From NCBI RefSeq assembly GCF_018294505.1, contig NC_057804.1, positions 251,698,219-251,762,218 of the forward strand: a stretch of 64,000 nt of DNA. Reading direction: 5' to 3'. Numbering within the stretch: position 1 is the stretch's first letter; every line of letters starts with the position of its first letter. Source of the stretch: Triticum aestivum. Its lineage: Eukaryota; Streptophyta; Magnoliopsida; Poales; Poaceae. This document shows, in pieces, positions 33,203 to 43,380 of the stretch. The notes below the pieces were generated by a model. It ran no database searches, was not told the DNA's origin, and was given only the letters and a program-made list of their open reading frames with translations. Position numbers and translations under genes: made by a program.

Positions 33203-33931
33203 ATGAAGGACGCCAAGATCAAGTACGCCCAACCAGATGAAGGCACACCTTTTGGATTTCACTTGAAGGAAGTTACCAAGTACCTAAACATTGGACTACC
33301 AAGTTTCACCGGGACTTTCAACGCCACTCTGCCTGAAGAGGAGCGCTGGAAGCTTCAAGCTCACGTTCCGGGAAGGACATTCGCCCCAATCACCAAGCCC
33401 ATAGATAGTGTTTTCAGTGCACCAACCTGGAGTCTGGGAAAGAGCATGGCAGCTCATATCACCATGGGACGCATTGGAGGAGTTTATCACGAAGATCTCA
33501 AGGACACTATCTACCAGATTTGCGGACGTCGGAATGAACAATGGGAGATAGTCAGCACCAAGAAGGACAGATCCATTGCAGCTTTCATCCAGGAGTTAAA
33601 CCAGCACATTCGACGCCAGGAGAATCAGATGTGCAATGATATGATAGAGTTGAAGAATGCAAAGGGAAGGATCATCGAACTTGAAGGAGAGATGAAGACT
33701 CTACGCAAGGACTACGTGGACGAGATCGTAGCTGTCGTAAGGCACAATAACGATCTTAAGTATGAGATTGAAGAACTCAAGAAGAAATTGGAGCTCAAGA
33801 ATGAAGACAAGTACGTCGACTGTCCGAGCAACTACATCATCATCGACGACACTGATTCGGATCCAAGCGAGCCCGACTTTGAAGACGAAGCTGGAGCAGA
33901 CATCATGGAATCTTCCACTGGTTCAAATTAA
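33203..33931 (+). CDS. Extra ORF upstream of gag in element C (242 residues, coiled coil)
   Basis: An intact frame from ATG 33203 to TAA 33931 lies 110 bp after the LTR and 203 bp before gag. The N-terminal half is globular-looking (PFGFHLKEVTKYLNIGLP, a WKLQAHVPGRTF motif, and IGGVYHEDLKDTIYQICGRR). Residues about 130-205 are heptad-like and charged (AAFIQELNQHIRRQ ... YEIEELKKKLELKNE), predicting a coiled coil. The last 35 residues are strongly acidic (DDTDSDPSEPDFEDEAG). It has no zinc knuckle, protease or RT motif. Extra ORFs before gag are known in some grass gypsy elements, with unknown function. It has no stop or frameshift, while the gag-pol downstream has two stops. It would be read from the genomic RNA first. 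I do not assign a function. Confidence 0.75.
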   Translation: MKDAKIKYAQPDEGTPFGFHLKEVTKYLNIGLPSFTGTFNATLPEEERWKLQAHVPGRTFAPITKPIDSVFSAPTWSLGKSMAAHITMGRIGGVYHEDLKDTIYQICGRRNEQWEIVSTKKDRSIAAFIQELNQHIRRQENQMCNDMIELKNAKGRIIELEGEMKTLRKDYVDEIVAVVRHNNDLKYEIEELKKKLELKNEDKYVDCPSNYIIIDDTDSDPSEPDFEDEAGADIMESSTGSN

Positions 33932-34134
33932 TAGATGACCCCCACATATTAGTAGTATTCCCTCCATGTAAACATTATAGTACACGCACCTTTGCGATAG
34001 CTAGACCGTTGTAAGCCCTTTGATTGAATGAATGAAGTGATTTTGTGTGCATTTGTCTCATAAGCATTCGGGTAGTGTTTTCTCCCTAGACCCCACTCTT
34101 TTCTTAATTTCTCGTCTTTTCTAAAACCCTTCAG

Positions 34135-37100
34135 ATGCCTCCGAGACGCGACCCCGAGTTTGTTTTTCCGCCAGAGATCACCCAGTTGATTCAGCAGCAG
34201 AATACCTTGATTCAGACATTGGTACAGAACCAAGCCAACAACAACAACAACCCACCACCACCACCACCTGGGGATCACTTGACTCGTTTCCTTAGGCTGC
34301 ATCCACCGGTGTATTCTAGTAGCACCGAGCCGATTGTAGCAGATGATTGGCTCCGCAAGATAGGAAGGGAGTTGACCACTGCAGGATGCACAGATGGTGA
34401 GAAGGTGAAGTTTGCTGCACATCAGCTTGACGGACCCGTAGTAGCATGGTGGGAGAATTTCACAGCCACTTACCCTGTAGACACTGTCACATGGGATCAG
34501 TTTCAGCAAGCTTTCCGCACTGCCCATGTTTCAGCAGGAGCTATGGCCATGAAGAAGCGTGAGTTCCGCAACTTACGCCAAGGAGGAAGGACTGTTGGCC
34601 AGTATGTGGATGATTTTAGTAAGTTAGCACGTTATGCCCCAGATGACGTTGCTACAGACGCAGCTAAGCAGGAGAAGTTTCTGGAAGGACTGAATGATGA
34701 GTTAAGCCTGCAGTTGATGGTAGCAAGATTCAATAACTACCAGGAGTTGGTATACCGCGCCCTCATGATTGAAGGAAAGCAGCAGCAAATAGAGAATCGC
34801 AAGAGGAAGTATGGGCAGGGGAAGTTTAACTCTGGAGCCCAGCAGAAGCCCCGTTATACCCCTAAGCAAGGAGTGCAGTTTCAGCATACCCATGGAGGAG
34901 GTAGTTCGCACAACCATAATGGCCACAAGAATGGTAATGGGAATGGAGGAAGCAACGGCCAGAACCGGACCCCACCAACAACCCCAGCCAAGAGAGACCC
35001 GAGCAATGTCACCTGTTTCAAGTGTTCCAAGACTGGACATTACGCAAATGAATGTCCCGAAGGCCAAGGTGGAAATGGAAGCGCTGGAAAGAAGCCAAAC
35101 CCTTTGAACATAGGACAGGTGAACCACATTGATGTGGAGGAGATTGAAGATCAGCCCGATGCAGTAATCGGTAAGTTTTTGGTTAAGTCATTTACTGCAC
35201 TCATTCTTTTTGATACTGGTGCATCGCATTCATACATATCAAGGGGATTTGTAGAGAAGTATAGTCTGCCCACTAAGATTCTTAATACCCCTATGCTAGT
35301 AAGCTCGCCAGGAGCGGAGTATATGGCCAGACAAGGATGTTTTCAAGTGCCATTGAGAATAGGAAGGCATGTGTTTCCGACGGATTTGATCGTTCTGGAA
35401 TCCCAAGGATTGGATGTGATTCTAGGTATGGATTGGCTGTCGATGTATGGAGGAAACATCGATTGCGCAAGTAAGACGATTTTGCTTACCACCCCAGAAG
35501 GGAGGAGAATCAAGTATGTATCACGGCATGAGCCGAGGAGGGCTTATGTAAATTTCCTATCAGGAGTTGTGCAGGAAGAGGTGCCAGTAGTGAAGGATTA
35601 TACTGATGTATTTCCTGAGGAATTGCCAGGAATGCCACCAGATAGAGATATTGAGTTTTTGATTGAGCTGTTACCAGGAACAGGCCCGATATCGAAGCGA
35701 CCATACAGGATGCCCGCACAGGATTTGGCGGAAATCAAGAAGCAGATTAATGAGCTATTGGATGAAGGTTATATACGCCCAAGTTCTTTGCCTTGGGGAT
35801 CACCCGTACTGTTAGTGGAGAAGAAGGATGGATCGTTAAGGATGGTTGTTGATTATCGTGGATTGAATGCAGTAACAATCAAGAACAAGTACCCACTACC
35901 AATGATAAATGATCTATTTGACCGTTTGCAAGGAGCTAAAGTGTTTTCCAAGATCGATTTGCGATCAGGGTACCATCAGTTGAAGATTCGAGAGCAGGAC
36001 ATACCTAAGACAGCGTTCACCACAAGATATGGACTGTATGAGTACACCATTATGTCATTTGGACTGACTAACGCACCGGCCTATTTCATGAACCTGATGA
36101 ACAAAGTGTTTATGGAGTTTTTGGATAAGTTCGTCGTGGTGTTCATTGATGATATTTTGGTTTTCTCGAAGAATGAAGAAGAGCATAACGAACATTTGCG
36201 ATTGGTTTTGGAGAAACTAAGGGAACATCAGTTATATGCCAAGTTCAGCAAATGTGGGTTTTGGCTAAAGGAAGTTGGATTTCTCGGACACGTTATATCC
36301 GGAGAAGGTATAGCAGTTGACCCCACAAAGGTTGAGACCGTAACCAATTGGGCAGCACCAACGACAGTTGGAGAGATCCGGAGTTTTCTTGGACTCGCAG
36401 GATACTACCGGAGATTCATTGAGAATTTCTCAAGGATTGCCAAGCCTATGACGGAGTTGCTGAAAAAGGATACCAAGTTCATATGGACTGAGGATTGTGA
36501 GGCAAGTTTTCAGGAGTTGAAGAAAAGATTGGTTACCTCACCAGTGCTAATTTTGCCAGATCAGACCAAGGATTATGAGATGTATTGCGACGCTTCACGT
36601 CGAGGACTTGGAGCAGTGCTTATGCAGGAAGGAAGAGTTGTTTCGTATGCTTCACGACAACTGAAACCTCATGAATTAAATTATGCCACACATGATTTGG
36701 AGTTAGCAGCCGTAGTGCATGCATTGAAGACATGGAGACATTTCCTCATTGGAAATCATTGTGAGGTGTACACGGATCACAAGAGTTTGAAGTACATTTT
36801 CACGCAGAAGGAGTTAAACCTTAGACAAAGGAGATGGTTGGAACTCATCAAGGATTATGATATGAGATTGCATTATCATCCCGGAAAGGCTAATGTAGTA
36901 GCTGACGCATTGAGCCGCAAGAGTCATGTCAATACGCTATTGACGGAAGAAATACCAAAGGAGCTAGCAGAAGATCTTCGTGAGCTATGTTTGGAAATAG
37001 TTCCGAGAGGCTACGTAGCAGCATTGGAAATTCAGTCTACCTTGATGGATAAAATCAGGGAAGCTCAAAAAGGGGACAAAGAGATTGCGGATATAAAGAA

Positions 37101-38517
37101 GAAAATGAGCGAAGGAAAAGCTAAGGGATTTCGTGAGGATGAGCACGATACCCTATGGTTTGAGGACCGTATTTACGTGCCAAATGACCCGGAGATCAGG
37201 AAGTTGATTTTGCAAGAGGCACATGATTCACCCTACTCGATTCACCCAGGAAATACCAAGATGTATTTGGATTTGAAGGAAACGTTTTGGTGGACCGGAA
37301 TGAAGAGGGATATCGCGGAGTATGTAGCAGTTTGTGATGTATGTCAGAGAGTGAAGGCAGAACATCAGAAGCCAGCAGGATTGTTGCAGCCATTGCCGAT
37401 ACCCGAATGGAAGTGGGATAAACTAGGCATGGATTTCATCACAGGTTTTCCAAAGACTCGTTCAGGCTATGATTCAATTTGGGTTATAGTCGACCGCTTG
37501 ACGAAGGTAGCGCATTTCATTCCAGTTAAGACTACCTATAGCAGCGCTAAGTTGGCGAAGATATACATGACCAGAATTGTGTGTTTGCACGGAGTTCCGA
37601 GGAGTATCGTATCAGATAGAGGAACTCAATTTACCTCAAAGTTTTGGAATCAGTTGCATGAAACATTGGGAACCAGGCTAGAATTCAGTACAGCTTTTCA
37701 CCCACAGACAGATGGATAGACTAAGAGAGTCAATCAGATTTTGGAGGATATGCTGAGAGCTTGTGCACTAGACTATGGATCTAGTTGGGACGATAACTTG
37801 CCGTATGCAGAGTTTTCTTATAACAATAGTTACCAAACCAGCTTGAAGATGGCACCTTTCGAGGCTTTGTACGGAAGGAGGTGTAGGACACCGCTATCTT
37901 GGGACGAAACCGGAGACCGTCAGTTGTTTGGACCAGATTTGATTAAGGAGTCTGAATAGAAGGTTAAGTTGATTCGCGATAGGCTCAAGGTAGCCCAGTC
38001 AAGACAGAAAAGCTATGCGGATTTAAAACGCAAGGCGATAGAATACGAAGTTGGAGACAGAGTTTATCTCAGAGTATCCCCACTTCGAGGAGTTAAGCGA
38101 TTTGGAGTTAAAGGAAAGTTAGCACCACGTTTCGTTGGACCATATAGAATTTTGCAATGCATGGGAGAAGTTGCTTATAAGCTGGAATTGCCAGAGGGAC
38201 TGTCAGGAGTTCATGATGTATTCCATGTTTCCCAGCTGAAGAAATGTCACGCCAAGATGACGGAAGTACCGCTAAGAGATACAGTGCCACTTGAAGCAAT
38301 TCAGTTGAAGGATGACTTAACATATGAGGAGAAACCAGTCAGGATTCTCGATTTTGCCAGCAGAGTTACTCGCATCAAGGTTATCAAGTTCTGCAAGGTT
38401 CAGTGGAGCCACCACACTGAGGATGAAGCCACCTGGGAGAGAGAAGAAGATTTGCTCAAGGACCACCCTCACCTATTTTCTAGCCAACCCGAATCTCGAG
38501 GGCGAGATTCATCTTAA
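34135..38517 (+). pseudogene. gag-pol: gag-pol polyprotein of element C with two TAG stops and a mutated integrase active site
   Basis: One continuous frame of about 1460 codons with stops TAG 37717-37719 and TAG 37957-37959 and no frameshift. Gag core is at residues 60-190 ([28 protein letters not shown]). The zinc knuckle [14 protein letters not shown] is at 294-307. Protease [12 protein letters not shown] is near 359. RT runs from [17 protein letters not shown] to the FIDDILVF catalytic pair near 671. RNase H is [13 protein letters not shown] near 817. The integrase HHCC finger spans about 1029-1070 (HPGNTK...CDVCQR), with catalytic aspartates in MDFITGF and VSDRGTQF. After the first TAG the residue expected to be the third integrase catalytic acid (Glu) is Lys (AAG 37723-37725). 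The C-terminus (VKRFGVKGKLAPRFVGPY, WSHHTEDEATWE) resembles the gypsy integrase end plus chromodomain. Gag and pol are fused without frameshift, as in Tekay/Del. Confidence 0.92.
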
Positions 38518-38529
38518 GGGGGGTAGGTT
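38516..38529 (+). other. PPT of element C
   Basis: AAGGGGGGTAGGTT overlaps the gag-pol stop codon by two bases and directly abuts the 3' LTR start TGTAAC, so the 3' untranslated internal region is essentially absent. Confidence 0.85.
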
Positions 38530-41258
38530 TGTAACATCCCAAATTTTCAATTTGGAATGTTATACACTAGATCATCATGCATAACATATTTTCTTGCATC
38601 TTGGCCGATCCTAGAAATTTCACGCAACTCAAGGACCCTCGGAGAGAGAGTTGGAGATTTCGTTATTTTCATATTTGAGAGTTTCTCAAATTTTGAAAAG
38701 AGGATCATTTGATTTATTTGTTTTATCTTCAATAAATTTTCCGGTGTCAAAATATGAGAGAGGGAATAAATTGCACTTTAGGTCCGGAGAAAAGTTCATT
38801 TTGTTCGGCTCATTTTTAGGAGTCGGGGAAAATTTACTTTAGATTTTTCGGAGTTCGTTTAGATCTCTTTTTGTTTTTTTTTCTGCGCGCGGAAACTATT
38901 TATAAAAAAAAACTGGACCAAGGCCGGCCAGGCCAAGGCCCAGCCGGGCCGAAGGCCACCGCGCCCCAGGCCACCGCGCACGCGCGCCAAGCCAGGGAGC
39001 CGCCACCGCTTCTTTTGCCTAGTCCTAGTAGGACTCTTGTCCTATGTTTGTTTATTCCGTATCTATTTCTAGATCTTTTTCTCTTGTTTCCTAATCCTAG
39101 TCTAATTCTTGTCCCCTACTCCAAGCAAAACCATCCCCCTCCCCAATATAAATACCCAAGCACCCCCCCCTCCAACACATCAAACCAACACCTCTCATCT
39201 CCTCACCACCACCTACGCCGCCGCCCCACCCAGCGCCGTCGCCCTACGCTGCCGCCGCCCCTCACCCGCGCTGCCGCCGCACCTCACCGCCGCCGCCACC
39301 CAACGCCGCCGCCGCCGGAGCCCCTCATTCTTCGAGGTACTAGCCCCGCGCCGCGTCACCTTTTCTTTTCCGTTCCGTTTTCCGTTCCGGTTTTCTAGAT
39401 CGGTTTTTCATTTCGGTTTTCTTTCCAAAACCCTAGATCGGTTTTTCTCGCCGGTTTTTCTTTCCGGTTTTGTTTAGCGACCGTTCGCCGGACCGTTCAT
39501 CCTAACGAACGTGATCACCGGATCGCCTCGGTTAATGAACGTCTATTCATTTAACCGTTCATCATTCTCTTTTCTCGTCGGATTTATTCCGCGATTCTTC
39601 CGATCGTGATTTCAGATCCGATCTTCTTTCTAGTCTATCTTTCCACTCGGAATCAGGTGATTCAAGCGCCTGGAGTTTCGTTTCGAAACCGCCGTTCCGA
39701 CTAATCAACTTAAACAAAGTTTTGCTACTGTAAAATTTGACTTAGTTTCAACTTGCTAGAACCGAGTTGTTATCTTTCGTCGTTTGACTTTTGTTGCTAA
39801 TTTTGATTCGATTCTTTTTGCAACCATGGTTCTTAAGTTGAACTTTCTGGTTAGATCTTCTATTCGAGATTTACCTGTGCATTAGATGAGTACTTATTGT
39901 ATGCTTGTTGTTTGTCTGCGATAGATCACCCGGAGTGCGCCGCTTGTTACTTCGAGTCTCTAGGTTTCGCGGATCGTCAGCAAGGCAAGTAACATTTGAT
40001 CATATCCCTTATTACCCAGTTTTTATGCATTAGATCAATCCTCAACCACTTACATGATTAGGATCTAAAATAAATTGTGGGATGGGAAGTAGATGAGGTA
40101 GTACCTATTACCTGTTTTATTATCGAACCTTTGGGGGTTACTCTACGTTTGCTTATATTGCCATGCTATGCTAGTAGACGTGGATTGGGTGAGTGATATC
40201 CATGACAGATGTGAGATTGATAATTTTAATGGTTTATCTAAGGTGGCAACTTAAACACACATCTGGGTGGATTGAGGCACCTGATGTCTATCAGGACTTG
40301 CCTGTTTTTTTTTCGGACCGCCACCCAGGCTCAAAGGGATCATAAGATAATTGATACTAGTAACTTACGTGTGCAGCCACAAGCCATTATGGGCTCTGGC
40401 ATAGTGGAGTAAGTTGTGCGAACTCTTACGGGTAGGCTAGCAGATGTAGGGGATGTAGGTGTACAGGTCTACCCACATGTAAGGTGCTAGCGCTTCTGAC
40501 AGACTGTGTCTCGGTCATCCGTTTCTCAAACACCATGTAGTGCGAGAAACCAAACGGAGGCGATCGAGTCTTGTGGGGAAAAGTGCGCAAACCTCTGCAC
40601 AGTGTACAAACTAATCATGATTAGCCGTGTCCCCGGTTATGGACATCTTGAGTATCTAGTACTTGAATATCATGTGAATCTCAACATGTTACTCTAATTA
40701 ATATTGTTGGGTTTTTAATGAGTACTTTTAATTGGTATTGAGGATGCTGTCAACCATTCTCAATGTTTAACAACCACCATGATAGTTAAACAAATTTATT
40801 CCTTTGCAGTAGGGAAAAACTGGCTTTATGCAAAACTGTAACCAAAGAGCTTTTTCCACCAGCCAAATATGCATGTAGTATAGTCAATACTCATTACCTC
40901 TCTCTATGTGTTACATTGCCAGCATATTCCATGTGCTGACCCATTTTCGGGCTGCAACTTTTCATGTTGCAGACTTTTCAGACGACGATTAAGGTGCCGT
41001 TTTAGGTCGTGGTTCTATACTCAGTGATGCCGTTGGAGTTGATGGACTCACTTATCTTCCAAGTCTTCCGCTGTTATCGTTATTAGATGGCCTTAAGCCA
41101 TGATTATTGTAATAAGTTCTTTTTGAGCCATCGATGTAATAAGAGTGTGATTGCAACTCTGCTATAAATCCTCGATGTACTGTGTGGTGTCAGCATTACT
41201 GATCCAGGGATGACATCGTAGCACAGTAGACGTGATCCACTCGGGTCAGGTCGCTACA
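38530..41258 (+). repeat. 3' LTR of element C (2729 bp)
   Basis: TGTAACATCCCAAATT to GGTCGCTACA. Relative to the 5' LTR it lacks about 110 bp near 38765 and has fewer CTCTC units at about 39190. Base differences seen by eye are few and several are CG to CA/TG (for example GGATCG in the 5' copy against GGATCA near 38704). Confidence 0.92.
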
Positions 41259-41602
41259 GGTGGAGCCCTCCGTGGACTCGCGCAACCGTTACCCTTCGTG
41301 GGTTGAAGTCTCCATCAACATGGATGTACGATAGCACCACCTACCGGAACCACGCCAAAAACATCCGTGTCTCCAATTGCGTTTGAATCCTCCAAACCCT
41401 TCCCTTTACTTTCTTGCAAGTTGCATGCTTTAATTTCCGTTGCCTATATACTCTTTGCATGCTTGCTTGAATTGTGTGATGATTGCTTGACTTGTCCTAA
41501 GATAGCTAAAATCTACCAAACTCTAAAATTGGGAAAAGGCTAAGTTTTTAATTGGTCAAGTAGTCTAATCACCCCCCTCTAGACATACTTCAAGGTCCTA
41601 CA
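41259..41602 (+). repeat. 3' LTR of element B, terminal segment
   Basis: GGTGG TSD copy (41259-41263) followed by AGCCCTCCGTGGACTCG to GGTCCTACA. It continues the 3' LTR interrupted at 30235 and matches 5' LTR bases about 21943-22281. Confidence 0.92.
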
Positions 41603-41782
41603 TATTCCTTTTCTTTGAAACACTGAAATAGGCAAAAAAACAACAATTCGGGCTGGGCCTCCGGTTAGTAGGTTAGTCCCAAAAATGATATAAAAGTGTA
41701 AAGTAAAGCCCATAAACATCTAAAACGGGTAATATAATAGCATGGAATAATAAAAAATTATAGATACGTTGGAGACATATCA
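41603..41782 (-). repeat. 5' LTR of element A, outer segment
   Basis: TATTC TSD copy (41603-41607) followed by the outer 175 bp of the LTR of element A, ending at plus 41782 with the complement of TGATATGTCTCC. It continues the 5' LTR broken at 20984. The TSD CCAGT of element A follows at 41783-41787. Confidence 0.92.
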
Positions 41783-41957
41783 CCAGTGAGCTGTGCCAAC
41801 ACTTTATTGATGGTTTTGGTTTCGAAGCCCGAAATGGTCCCCGGATGGCATCATATAAGTTTCGGCCACCTCGGGAAGGTACGTAGAACAGTTTCCAGCG
41901 CTCTTCTCCTCCATTCTTATCTATAAGCGCCACCGCCGAGGATCACCGCCTACTGTG

Positions 41958-42575
41958 ATGGAGGACGAGGCAGCCAACAAGCGGGGGCAGGTCGAGCCAG
42001 AACCGCAAGAGCCTCTGACAAGCATGGACTTCATTAGCAGCCTCCCCGACGAGATGTTGGTAACAACCATATCCCTCATCCCCATCAAATCAGGCATGCA
42101 GACCACTATCTTCTCCCGGTGGTGGCATCCCCTCGGGCACTCCACCCCCTGGACCTCATCGACAACGATGAGCTCTGCGGCAAGGATCGCAAATGCTTGG
42201 ACGCATTATCCCACATCCTCGCCACACAACCTGGGCCGGTCAGATGCCTTGCCATAGGCAAGTTGTGTTCCAACTGCAAGGTCGAACCCAAGTTTCATGA
42301 GTGGTTCCTATCCCCCACTGTACATCAGCTCGAGGAGCTCAGCTTTCATGTTGGACATCCGCGCTCGCTGCCACCTCACGCCCATGTGGCGATGTGCTAT
42401 GCTTAGGAAGTGCTTTTCCCACAGATTAATGCAACACCCACTCTTCACTCCTAAGCTAAAGCACCTTGAGCTCATGGGCGTTAACATCTCGAAGGAGGAT
42501 TTGGAGCACCTGCTCCGTGGCTGTACAATGCTCGAGTACTATAGCGCCCAAGATACAATTCTATTCCGATCGTGG
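41958..42575 (+). pseudogene. F-box/LRR (FBD-type) gene, truncated and frameshifted
   Basis: From ATG 41958 the frame encodes an F-box after about 23 residues (MDFISSLPDEMLVTTISLIP, then KSGMQTTIFSRWW), matching the plant F-box consensus for SKP1 binding in SCF ubiquitin ligases. Near 42140 the homologous frame shifts: LHPLDLIDNDEL, LDALSHILATQPGPVRCLAI and ELSFHVG continue in another frame to a TAG at 42404-42406. LRR-like sequence (PKLKHLELMGVNISKEDLEHLLRGCTMLEY) is back in the first frame at about 42450-42545. It then stops within about ten codons. Family members are usually 400-500 residues, so at least half is missing. At least two indels plus stops make it a pseudogene. Element A inserted 175 bp upstream of the ATG. 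It is the only host-type gene in the window. Confidence 0.82.
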
Positions 42576-43380
42576 TGAATTCTTGATTGGTGCAGAATCC
42601 CATTTAGAGCGCATAGCAAGGTGGATATCATTACAACATACCATGTACTGAATAGATGGGAATACCAGATAAAGGCTTACACTCGTCACAAGCTACATCA
42701 TGAATACATGAATACATCAATACATAGCAATCATCATACATAAGAGTAGGATCCGTCTCTGTATAAAATCAAATGAAAAGAAGAACGACATCCACCCTTC
42801 TAATCTCTTGCTCCCGACCTGAAAACTATCCCTTGATCGATGAAGAAGAAGCATAAGAAGAACTCCAAAGCAAGCATGCATCACGCTCATGTCAAAGCAT
42901 TGCTTTACTTGTACCTGCACCTGTTGTGGTAGTAATCTGTGAGCCATGCGGACTCAGCAATCCCATTACCATGGGTATCAAAACTAGCAAAACTTTAATG
43001 CGTATGGAATGGTTAAGTGGTGAGATTGCTGCAGCACTAAGCATTTGTATGGTTTCTAACTTACGAGTACAAGAGTAAGAAGAGTAAACTAGGCATAATG
43101 GTCGCAAACTAGTAATGATCAATAAGTGATCCTGAACTACTTACGAGTCAAATATAACCCCACCCTGTTCTCTTCCCGAACTCCCTCGAAAAGGGACGAT
43201 CATGGTTACGTGCGCGGTTGGTGTATTTAATTTTGGTTTAGTGTCAAGTTCTCTACAATCGGATATTATAAATTTCGATGTCGCCACATAATTGTGGGCA
43301 CAACGTCTGAAACGATTTAACCCTGTAGGGGTGCTCCAACTTAATCTATTATAAACTACCACACACATGCGATGGAACAT
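42576..43380. other. Intergenic stretch without recognisable gene
   Basis: AT-rich, unique-looking DNA after the F-box pseudogene. The part from about 43140 to 43380 (CCCGAACTCCCTCGAAAAGGG, GGTTACGTGCGCGG, CCCTGTAGGGGTG) has the feel of a decayed repeat, but I cannot place it. AACAT at 43376-43380 is the likely left TSD of element G. Confidence 0.4.

Larger units (their letters stand above)
30236..41258 (+). mobile_element. Retrotransposon C: Ty3/gypsy, Tekay/Del-like, near full length
   Basis: 11.0 kb with LTRs TGTAACATCCCAAATT...GTCGCTACA and the TSD GGTGG (30231-30235 and 41259-41263), inserted into the 3' LTR of element B. PBS TGGTATCAGAGCA is at 33097-33109 and PPT AAGGGGGGTAGGTT at 38516-38529. 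Gene order is extra ORF, gag-pol (protease, RT, RNase H, integrase), and a chromodomain-like C-terminus. The two LTRs look nearly identical apart from an indel of about 110 bp and CTCTC repeat-number changes. C is therefore the youngest insertion of the A/B/C stack. Confidence 0.93.
20985..41602 (+). mobile_element. Retrotransposon B: Sirevirus-like copia derivative lacking pol, split by element C
   Basis: The LTRs begin TGAAAGTGCAAC and end GGTCCTACA, with the TSD TATTC on both sides. The PBS is TGGTATTAGAGC (22284-22295), the initiator-Met type used by copia elements with one change. The order is 5' LTR 20985-22281, gag 22367-24691, a 1.6-kb spacer with a promoter-like block, ORF2 26307-28361, repeated PPT-like tracts, and the 3' LTR 28889-30235 continuing at 41264-41602. 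There is no protease, integrase, RT or RNase H anywhere. Net length without element C is about 9.6 kb. The gag type (UBN2 plus CCHC), the extra ORF after gag and the multiple PPTs are Sirevirus/Maximus-lineage traits. Confidence 0.88.
13917..41782 (-). mobile_element. Retrotransposon A: Athila-type LTR element, complete but split by element B
   Basis: The element is bounded by the TSD CCAGT (13912-13916 and 41783-41787) and reads on the minus strand. Its 3' LTR is 13917-15692. Its 5' LTR is 19581-20984 plus 41608-41782, split by element B. The PBS at plus 19551-19570 is the complement of TGGCGCCATTGCCGGGGAGG, close to the tRNA-Asp site used by Athila-clade elements. The PPT lies just right of 15692. 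Without nested insertions it is about 7.0 kb. There is no protease, reverse transcriptase or integrase, so it is non-autonomous; the only ORF is the 277-residue protein described separately. Confidence 0.9.

Noticed and set aside
41673..41933. Minus-strand 86-codon frame next to the F-box pseudogene
   Set aside because: It spans the end of the LTR of element A and its flank and crosses the insertion junction, so it cannot be an ancestral gene.
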